64,000 bases of DNA from Cocleimonas flava (GTDB taxonomy: Bacteria; Pseudomonadota; Gammaproteobacteria; Thiotrichales; Thiotrichaceae), in the NCBI RefSeq assembly GCF_004339015.1, contig NZ_SMFQ01000003.1, forward strand, positions 1,216,066 through 1,280,065. The letters are read 5' to 3'. Below are positions 57,332-64,000 of this stretch, in pieces. The translations under genes were made by a program, and so were the position numbers. The notes beneath the pieces were generated by a model. That model made no database searches. It was given only the letters and a program-made list of their open reading frames with translations, and was not told where the DNA came from. The stretch's first letter is position 1. Each line of letters begins with the position of its first letter.

Positions 57332-58135
57332 ATGCACAAAAAACGAATTGCAGATACCATTGCAGATAAACTACAGACCCTGATTGTTGAAGGCAGTCTT
57401 AAACCAGGTGATCGCCTACCTGCAGAAAGAACACTCGCTGAAAGCTTCGGCGTATCGCGCCCATCATTGCGGGAGGCCATTCAAAAATTACAAAGTCGTG
57501 GCTTACTTAAAACTCGACCTGGTGGCGGTACAACGGTCGAATCGAGCTTGAATCCTGAGTTCGTTGATCCACTGATCAGCTTTTTTCAAGAACACCCGGA
57601 ATCACGCTTTGATGTACTCGAAGTCAGGCACTCTTTAGAAGGGAATGCAGCGTGGCATGCCGCTATCCGCGCAACAGACGAAGATAAAGAAAACATCAAA
57701 GCCTGTTATGAAAAAATGATTTTACTGCACAATGGCGACGACCCATTGGCAGAAGCACAGTCGGATGCAGAGTTTCATTTAAGTATTGTCGAAGCATCAC
57801 ACAACCTTGTTTTATTGCACATGATGCGCGGTTTGTTCACCTTATTACAAAATAGTATTTCGCATAATCTGGACAAGCTCTATACCTTACCACGAGTATT
57901 TGAACCACTGAGTAATCAGCATAAAGCGTTAATGGAAGCCGTTATCGCAGGAGATCCGGAAAAAGCCCGACAGGCAGCTCAAGATCATTTGGCATTTGTA
58001 GAAGACTCGTTACAAGAAATCGATAAAGAAGAAGTTCGTAAAACGCGTTCGTTGCGTCGTTTAACGACATTAAACGCGTTACAAACTGAGCCGAACAAAA
58101 ACAAGGCTCAAAAATTCAGCCAAGATCAAACCTAG
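57332..58135 (+). CDS. FadR/GntR-family lactate regulator
   Basis: About 267 residues. Winged helix-turn-helix (about 1-70: KPGDRLPAERTLAESFGVSRPSLREAIQKLQSRG split over its first helices) and an FCD-type all-helical effector domain (EVRHSLEGNAAWHAA, AEFHLSIVEASHN). Between dld and lldD, so it should be an LldR/PdhR-like lactate- or pyruvate-responsive repressor. An upstream in-frame TTG at 57311 lies inside an operator half-site; the ATG at 57332 is the more likely start. Confidence 0.85.
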   Translation: MHKKRIADTIADKLQTLIVEGSLKPGDRLPAERTLAESFGVSRPSLREAIQKLQSRGLLKTRPGGGTTVESSLNPEFVDPLISFFQEHPESRFDVLEVRHSLEGNAAWHAAIRATDEDKENIKACYEKMILLHNGDDPLAEAQSDAEFHLSIVEASHNLVLLHMMRGLFTLLQNSISHNLDKLYTLPRVFEPLSNQHKALMEAVIAGDPEKARQAAQDHLAFVEDSLQEIDKEEVRKTRSLRRLTTLNALQTEPNKNKAQKFSQDQT

Positions 58136-58205
58136 TTTAAAAAACCAACAACTTATGACGCTGCATATTTGACTCACAAATAAAGAAGATTATTTCAACA
58201 AAAGA

Positions 58206-58226
58206 ATCTGGTGAGTTTTACCAGAT
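58206..58226. promoter_or_regulatory. Candidate operator upstream of lldD
   Basis: ATCTGGT, seven bases, ACCAGAT. It contains the TGGT...ACCA half-sites of the dld operator but with a longer spacer, so assignment to the same regulator is uncertain. Confidence 0.4.
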
Positions 58227-58295
58227 ATAAATACAAATACTATGTATTAGTTACATAGCCCTATAAATAACGTTACACAAAGTAGGATTGTTAAC

Positions 58296-59435
58296 ATGAT
58301 TATTTCTGCACCAACTGATTATCGTAAGGCTGCAAAAGCAAAGCTCCCCCCATTTTTATTTCATTATATTGACGGCGGTTCCTACGGTGAACACACGTTA
58401 AAACATAATACTGAAGATTTAGCGGATGTTGCCTTAAGGCAGCGTATTTTGAATAATATGTCAGACCTAAACCTGGAAACAGAAATCTTTGGTGAAAAGC
58501 TAGCGATGCCGATAGTACTTGCGCCAGTAGGTCTTTTAGGCATGTTTGCTCGTCGAGGGGAAGTACTCGCAGCAAAAGCAGCCGATAAAAAAGGCATTCC
58601 ATTTACCATGTCTACCGTATCTGTTTGCTCAATAGAAGAAGTAACACCAGCAATAGAACGGCCGATGTGGTTCCAACTCTACGTACTTAAAGATCGTGGA
58701 TTTATGGAGAATGCACTGCAACGCGCTAAAGCAGCAGGTGTAACCACTTTAGTTTTTACTGTTGATATGCCTGTGCCTGGCGCTCGTTATCGTGATATGC
58801 ATTCCGGTATGAGTGGCCCCAATGCTGCTGCTCGTCGAGTTTTTCAATCTATGCGCCACCCACAATGGGCGTTTGATGTCGGCGTTTTTGGCAAGCCCCA
58901 TGATCTTGGCAATATCTCAACTTACCGTGGCGAACCCACCAAATTAGAAGACTATATTGGCTGGTTAGGTAATAACTTTGACCCTTCAATATCATGGAAA
59001 GACCTGGAATGGATCAGAGATTATTGGGATGGTCCTATGATTATTAAAGGCATCCTTGATGTAGATGACGCTAAAGACGCGGTTAGTTTTGGGGCTGATG
59101 GCATTATTGTTTCCAACCATGGTGGACGCCAACTAGATGGTGTGATGTCATCCGCGAGAGCCCTGCCCGATATAGCAGATGCCGTAAAAGGTGATCTTAA
59201 AATTTTTGCAGACTCAGGCATTCGTTCTGGTTTAGATGTAGTCAGAATGATGGCATTAGGTGCAGATTGCACACTACTTGGTCGATCTTTCATTTATGCC
59301 TTAGCAGCACAAGGGCAAGCAGGTGTAGAAAATTTATTAGATTTGTACGAAAAAGAAATGCGTGTCGCAATGACGCTGACAGGCGCTAAAAGCATCAATG
59401 ATTTGAGTCGTGATTCCCTGGTCAATATTGATTAG
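58296..59435 (+). CDS. lldD: FMN-dependent L-lactate dehydrogenase
   Basis: 379 residues of the glycolate/L-lactate oxidase family. [24 protein letters not shown], the catalytic [10 protein letters not shown] and the phosphate-binding [14 protein letters not shown] motifs are all present. It oxidises L-lactate to pyruvate at the inner membrane with quinone as acceptor. 160 bases behind the GntR regulator. A perfect palindrome follows as terminator. Confidence 0.95.
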   Translation: MIISAPTDYRKAAKAKLPPFLFHYIDGGSYGEHTLKHNTEDLADVALRQRILNNMSDLNLETEIFGEKLAMPIVLAPVGLLGMFARRGEVLAAKAADKKGIPFTMSTVSVCSIEEVTPAIERPMWFQLYVLKDRGFMENALQRAKAAGVTTLVFTVDMPVPGARYRDMHSGMSGPNAAARRVFQSMRHPQWAFDVGVFGKPHDLGNISTYRGEPTKLEDYIGWLGNNFDPSISWKDLEWIRDYWDGPMIIKGILDVDDAKDAVSFGADGIIVSNHGGRQLDGVMSSARALPDIADAVKGDLKIFADSGIRSGLDVVRMMALGADCTLLGRSFIYALAAQGQAGVENLLDLYEKEMRVAMTLTGAKSINDLSRDSLVNID

Positions 59436-59478
59436 TTATTGATTAGTAAGCGTTAATAAAGATTAACACTCACCTACT

Positions 59479-59512
59479 CTATATTAGTCGGCTTTATAAC
59501 CGGCTAATATAG
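59479..59512. terminator. Hairpin behind lldD
   Basis: CTATATTAG, CGG arms mirrored as CCG, CTAATATAG with one mismatch and a short loop. No T-run, so a weak terminator or transcript end-stabiliser. Confidence 0.5.
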
Positions 59513-59622
59513 AAAACACACAGGTGAATCAAATAAATAAAAGACTGTGGCAAACTTTACAATTTGTGATTAGCAGCCAAAAATTCCATCTACTTTTTAA
59601 GTATTTTTCCTAAACAAGCCAC

Positions 59623-60600
59623 TTATTTATCAGACAAAATCCGACTTAAAGGACTTTGAACACCATCTGCCCCTTGCTTAAGAATATGAGTATAAATCTC
59701 AGTTGTTTTGACATCAGAATGACCTAATTGTGACTGTACTGTACGAATATCAACCCCATTTTGAAGTAAATGCGTAGCAAAAGAGTGCCGAAGTGTATGT
59801 GAACTTACTGGCTTGTTAATACCAGCTTCGCTGCATGCTTTTTTGATAATACGGTTAATCATCGACTCATCAATATGATGCCTTCTAATCAAACCAGTCC
59901 CCGGTTCGACGCTGAGTTTATAAGAAGGGAAAAGATAGTGCCAACCTAATGTTTTGTTAGCAGCACGATATTTTCTCTCAAGCGCATTAGGCAAAAATAC
60001 ACCACTGTAGTGCGGGTTTTCTAAATCTTCCTCAAGGTAATTTTTTACACGCTGTATCTGTGTGTGAATTGCAGGTATAAGCTCAACCGCCAACGTCGTA
60101 ATCCGACTCTTATAACCTTTAGAATTCCAAACTCTCACCTGCTTCATCTCAAAATCAATATCATTAACCCTTAAACGAAGTAACTCAATGCGCCTCAAAC
60201 CAGAACCATAAAGCATTCCCAACATTAATTTATAATTTGGTTCTACTTTCGAAAACAACAACATTATCTCTTGCTGAGTAAGCACAATGGGCAATTTAGC
60301 AGGACGTTTTACTCGCCTAAATTGACTAAGATCACCTAAAGGCTTCTCTAAAAACTTATTATACAAAAACACCAAAGCATTCAACGCCAAAGATTGCGTA
60401 CTTATAGACACAGACCTATTCACCGCAAGATGCGTTAAAAATAACTCAACTTCTAATACCCCCATTTCATCGGGATGTTTTTTAGAATTAAAATTAATAA
60501 ACGCCTTAATCCAGTAAATATAAGACTGAATCGTACGCTTACTATACTGGCGAACCTGCATATACTTCGAAATATTGGTTAAAAATTGAGATTCAGGCAT
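59623..60600 (-). CDS. intI: Integron integrase IntI
   Basis: 325 residues, a tyrosine recombinase. N-terminal SAM-like domain (1-90); catalytic Arg in YGSGLRRIELLRLRV (about residue 136); the integron-specific additional helix region (SGVFLPNALERKYRAANKTLGW split: VFLPNALERKY then LGWHYLFPS); RRHHIDES; and the HTLRHSFATHLL, LGHSDVKTTEIYTH motifs with the nucleophile Tyr. It points away from the attI and cassettes at 60813 on, the classic integron layout. It excises and inserts cassettes by folding single-stranded attC. Confidence 0.95.
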   Translation of the reverse strand: MPESQFLTNISKYMQVRQYSKRTIQSYIYWIKAFINFNSKKHPDEMGVLEVELFLTHLAVNRSVSISTQSLALNALVFLYNKFLEKPLGDLSQFRRVKRPAKLPIVLTQQEIMLLFSKVEPNYKLMLGMLYGSGLRRIELLRLRVNDIDFEMKQVRVWNSKGYKSRITTLAVELIPAIHTQIQRVKNYLEEDLENPHYSGVFLPNALERKYRAANKTLGWHYLFPSYKLSVEPGTGLIRRHHIDESMINRIIKKACSEAGINKPVSSHTLRHSFATHLLQNGVDIRTVQSQLGHSDVKTTEIYTHILKQGADGVQSPLSRILSDK

Positions 60601-60739
60601 AATAACTATTACTTATTCGGTTAATTTACAAAGCATACAATAATCGAACAAGAAACAGGGACGAGTCCCTACTTTTCAGTAGTAAAAACCAGACAAAAAG
60701 CAGAAAACTCATTTTTATTAATAACTTAAGTGTCCCCGT

Positions 60740-60819
60740 TAAAAAACGAGAAAAGAATTAGAAGGATTCCCTATAATATTATTAAGAGGGACTTAGTCCT
60801 TCTTAATAGACTGTTATAA
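60740..60819 (+). other. attI and insertion point of cassette 1
   Basis: The recombination core GTTATAA at 60813-60819 is the right edge; its complement TTATAAC opens the attC of cassette 1 at 61150. Two GGGAC/GTCC-containing palindromes lie at 60659 and 60784 and a TATAAT box at 60772, which may belong to the Pc cassette promoter. The left edge of attI is not defined by sequence. Confidence 0.7.
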
Positions 60820-60830
60820 AGTAAAGGAGT

Positions 60831-61139
60831 ATGAGTATCTCAGGTTATAAAACTATAATTACAATGTTTACCGTTGTGTTAGTAATAATTATACCTTTAG
60901 CATTATTTAGCCCTGCAATATTCTCAGGCATCTCTTTTTTTCTTATATCTGAGTTTGCTTTTTATTCATCTGTTATTTCTTTCGTATTGGGAATAATGTT
61001 TTTTATTGCTGCAATTCTTCTTACTGAAGAAAACAAAAAAAGGGTTGTTGCTGCACGATTTGAAACAGGTATGGAGGCAATGATATTATGCATACCGTAT
61101 ATAATCTATTTAGCTATTAAACAATTGGTTACAAAATGA
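60831..61139 (+). CDS. Cassette 1: small membrane protein
   Basis: 102 residues with three hydrophobic segments (MFTVVLVIIIPLALF, then ISFVLGIMFFIAAILL and MILCIPYIIYLAI). No known family. It starts 11 bases after the attI core; the ribosome site AAGGAG is only 1-2 bases from the ATG, so a slightly downstream start is possible. The only ORF of its cassette. Confidence 0.55.
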   Translation: MSISGYKTIITMFTVVLVIIIPLALFSPAIFSGISFFLISEFAFYSSVISFVLGIMFFIAAILLTEENKKRVVAARFETGMEAMILCIPYIIYLAIKQLVTK

Positions 61140-61149
61140 ATTACAATAT

Positions 61150-61221
61150 TTATAACAAGTTGCTTCATCGGAAAAACTACTCGCTCGCGCTCGCATTTTT
61201 CCGCTGAGCAAGGCGTTATGA
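61150..61221 (+). repeat. attC1, end of cassette 1
   Basis: 72 bases from TTATAAC (R'') to GTTATGA (R'); internal arms flank the CTCGCTCGCGCTCG spacer. TTATAAC is the exact complement of the cassette's first core GTTATAA. Confidence 0.88.
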
Positions 61222-61231
61222 GTAAAGACAA

Positions 61232-61531
61232 ATGAATGCGTTTGGTATTTTTCTACTAATTATAGGAACAATAGTTGGTTTGTTTTACGGAGCAATATCT
61301 GGGCAATATGCATTTTTATATTTAACACATGAAAACCCCGGAACAGGTAGTCAATCTGAGTTATTAATGGGTGTAGCTTTTCCACTTCTAATTGCTTGTC
61401 CAGCATGGTTATCTGCATCATTAGGTGCATATTTGAATAGACATAGATTAAAAAACTGGCTTCAGCTTGTAATTTATAGTTTTGCTTTTCTATCTAGTAG
61501 TTTGCTACTTTACTTTTTAATATTTGGGTAA
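61232..61531 (+). CDS. Cassette 2: small membrane protein
   Basis: 99 residues with three hydrophobic segments (IFLLIIGTIVGLFYGA, VAFPLLIACPAWLSA and LVIYSFAFLSSSLLLYFLI). No family recognised. It fills the cassette between attC1 and attC2. No strong ribosome site. Confidence 0.55.
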   Translation: MNAFGIFLLIIGTIVGLFYGAISGQYAFLYLTHENPGTGSQSELLMGVAFPLLIACPAWLSASLGAYLNRHRLKNWLQLVIYSFAFLSSSLLLYFLIFG

Positions 61532-61554
61532 AATAAACTGTAATGCAATTAATC

Positions 61555-61626
61555 TCATAACAAGTTGCAGCATTGGAAAACCAACTCGCTGGCGCTCGTT
61601 GTTTTCCACTGTGCAAGGCGTTAGGT
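61555..61626 (+). repeat. attC2, end of cassette 2
   Basis: 72 bases, TCATAAC to GTTAGGT. TCATAAC complements the core GTTATGA that opens cassette 2. Internally close to attC1 (CAAGTTGC, GCAAGGCG shared). Confidence 0.88.
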
Positions 61627-61666
61627 TGCTAGATGTGATATCGGTAATAAATTTTAGGAAATACGA

Positions 61667-62236
61667 ATGAGAAAATTAAAACTGCAAGTTCAAATATCAT
61701 TGGATGGCTTTATAGCTGGACTCAATGGCGAGATGGATTGGATGGTTTGGGATTGGGATGACGAACTAATAAAATACGTAGAAGAAATAACAGAGCCTGT
61801 TGATTGTATAGTTCTTGGTAAAAATCTCGCTCAAGGGTTTATTCCGCATTGGTCTAAAATAGCTGAAGACTCTAGCCACCCAGAGTATGTAGGGGGTAGA
61901 AAGTATACAGATACACATAAGGTCGTTTTTACAAAAACCCTAGAACAGGCAGAGTGGAAAAATACTGAATTAGCAAAAGGGGATATAGCTCAGGAAATCT
62001 CCAATCTAAAAAAGAAAGATGGGATGGACATCATTGCATATGGTGGAGGGAAATTTGTTTCTTCACTAGTAAAACATGGCCTAATAGATGAATTCCACCT
62101 GTTTGTAAATCCCGTTGCAATTGGAAAAGGAATGCCAATATTTGCAGAACTAGATAGAAATCAAAAATTTGTACTTGAGGCTTCACAAAATTATTCCTGT
62201 GGCATAGCTGTTCTGCGGTATCGTGTATCAACCTAA
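61667..62236 (+). CDS. Cassette 3: RibD-C/dihydrofolate-reductase-like protein
   Basis: 189 residues of the RibD C-terminal/YyaP-YwjB family with a DHFR-like fold: KLKLQVQISLDGFIAGLNGE at the start, LGKNLAQGF, VFTKTLEQAEW, IIAYGGGKFVSSLVKHGLIDEFHL. Cassettes of this family are common in chromosomal integrons; activity on pterins or flavins has rarely been tested. Its stop codon lies inside the attC3 R'' core. Confidence 0.8.
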   Translation: MRKLKLQVQISLDGFIAGLNGEMDWMVWDWDDELIKYVEEITEPVDCIVLGKNLAQGFIPHWSKIAEDSSHPEYVGGRKYTDTHKVVFTKTLEQAEWKNTELAKGDIAQEISNLKKKDGMDIIAYGGGKFVSSLVKHGLIDEFHLFVNPVAIGKGMPIFAELDRNQKFVLEASQNYSCGIAVLRYRVST

Positions 62237-62315
62237 CAAGGCAATTAAACAAAAGCACAACAAAAACACGTTGTGCTGGACTCGCTAACGCTCGCCGTTT
62301 ATTGCGGCGTTATGT
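62231..62315 (+). repeat. attC3, end of cassette 3
   Basis: 85 bases, ACCTAAC to GTTATGT; complements the cassette's first core GTTAGGT. Nearly identical to attC4. Confidence 0.9.
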
Positions 62316-62363
62316 AGTCTGCGACGCAAAAGCAATAAATTGGGGTTTATTAGTAAATTTTGA

Positions 62364-62389
62364 CACCCCCCTACTTTTAGGCTCTTTTT
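62364..62389 (+). repeat. C6-TACTT element, copy 17, inside cassette 4
   Basis: CACCCCCCTACTTTTAGGCTC then five T, between attC3 and the ORF of cassette 4. It shows that the family has entered a mobile gene cassette. Confidence 0.85.
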
Positions 62390-62430
62390 ATAAGTAGAAA
62401 TGTGTTTTAAATTTTATCTAAGGAAAGTTA

Positions 62431-62784
62431 ATGTTAAATCGATCAACAAATTATATTTTGGCAGTTGTTACTTTATTAATCTCTGGTTGTTCTAGCACAG
62501 GTGTAGTTCCGATGAGTCAGGATTCATACTATATCGGTAAAAAAGATGGTTCACCCGGTCTAGGTGTTTCACTGAGCAATAAAGCAAAAGTCTACCAAGA
62601 GGCTAATGCATTTTGTCTCAAAAAGAACCTCGAAGTAATGGTTCTGCGTGAGACTGTAACGCCAGCAGCTCCTGCACGCCTCGGCTCAACTGAGTTACAT
62701 TTCAAATGTGTAAAACCTGGAGGAACAGCTAAACCATTAGCAAAAGATGCAGACACAGTCATTAAAGTACAGCCTGGCTTATAG
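62431..62784 (+). CDS. Cassette 4: small lipoprotein
   Basis: 117 residues. Signal with lipobox LISGC (about 16-20), then a short domain with two further cysteines (FCLKKN and HFKCVK). No family recognised. AAGGAAAG precedes the ATG. Probably an outer-membrane-anchored small protein. Confidence 0.6.
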   Translation: MLNRSTNYILAVVTLLISGCSSTGVVPMSQDSYYIGKKDGSPGLGVSLSNKAKVYQEANAFCLKKNLEVMVLRETVTPAAPARLGSTELHFKCVKPGGTAKPLAKDADTVIKVQPGL

Positions 62785-62804
62785 TTTGCCTCTTACTCAA
62801 TTCT

Positions 62805-62889
62805 ACATAACAAGGCAATTAAACAAACGCACAACAAAAACACGTTGTGCTGGACTCGCTAACGCTCGCCGTTTATTGCGGCGTTAGCA
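62805..62889 (+). repeat. attC4, end of cassette 4
   Basis: 85 bases, ACATAAC to GTTAGCA; complements the core GTTATGT that opens cassette 4. Differs from attC3 at one position inside (AACGC for AAAGC) plus the cores. Confidence 0.9.
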
Positions 62890-62905
62890 TTACTAGGGTT
62901 AAATA

Positions 62906-64000
<1,095 letters not shown>

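Noticed and set aside
60601..60740. LexA box controlling intI
   Set aside because: No CTGT-N8-ACAG was found in the region upstream of intI.

Overview
This is a low-GC gammaproteobacterial chromosome segment. The order rimP-nusA-infB-rbfA-truB-rpsO-pnp behind an initiator tRNA gene, groES preceded by a CIRCE operator, and aceE-aceF-lpdA-lipA with a homodimeric E1 are all typical of that class. The species cannot be read from the sequence; a marine, metabolically versatile lineage is only a guess from the lactate, formate and aldehyde oxidation genes.

Layout. 1-9.5 kb is a patchwork of single genes: CAP-domain lipoprotein (cut by the window edge), sorting-signal protein, ParA-like ATPase, nucleotidyl cyclase/TolB-like/TPR protein, PhzF, DsbA-like, PhnA, and an XRE-ImmA pair. 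Many small dispersed repeats separate them. 9.5-17 kb holds groESL, fxsA, an H-NS-like gene, a 167-bp tandem repeat, a dsbD with a duplicated N-terminal domain, and a TlpA-like thioredoxin. 17-26 kb is the transcription/translation operon from rimP to pnp. 26-29 kb has an ECF sigma/anti-sigma pair, a phytase-esterase-like lipoprotein and a rhodanese. 29-35 kb (minus strand) is an aldehyde:ferredoxin oxidoreductase operon (AorA-like polyferredoxin, AorB-like catalytic subunit, AorC-like FAD subunit) with its own MoaD and MoeB homologues. 35-44.5 kb (minus) is a periplasmic, Cys-type formate dehydrogenase locus with chaperone and accessory genes, apparently read from two sigma-54 promoters. 45-48 kb (plus) is moaA-fdhD and a one-component regulator. 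48-55 kb is the pyruvate dehydrogenase operon with lipA. 55-59.5 kb is dld / GntR regulator / lldD for D- and L-lactate oxidation. 59.6-64 kb is the start of a chromosomal integron: intI (minus), attI and five gene cassettes (plus), the fifth interrupted by an IS110-family element that runs off the window.

How it fits together: lactate is oxidised to pyruvate and fed to the PDH complex. Formate and aldehydes are oxidised by Mo/W-pterin enzymes, which moaA, moeB, moaD and fdhD serve.

The least explained feature is a family of about 27-bp elements (consensus CACCCCCCTACTT, 2-5 nt, GGC, then T-run). I count 17 copies, all between genes. Fifteen face the same way regardless of neighbouring gene direction, and one lies inside an integron cassette. 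They look like a dispersed, terminator-shaped hairpin family with a constant loop. I do not recognise it as a named repeat.
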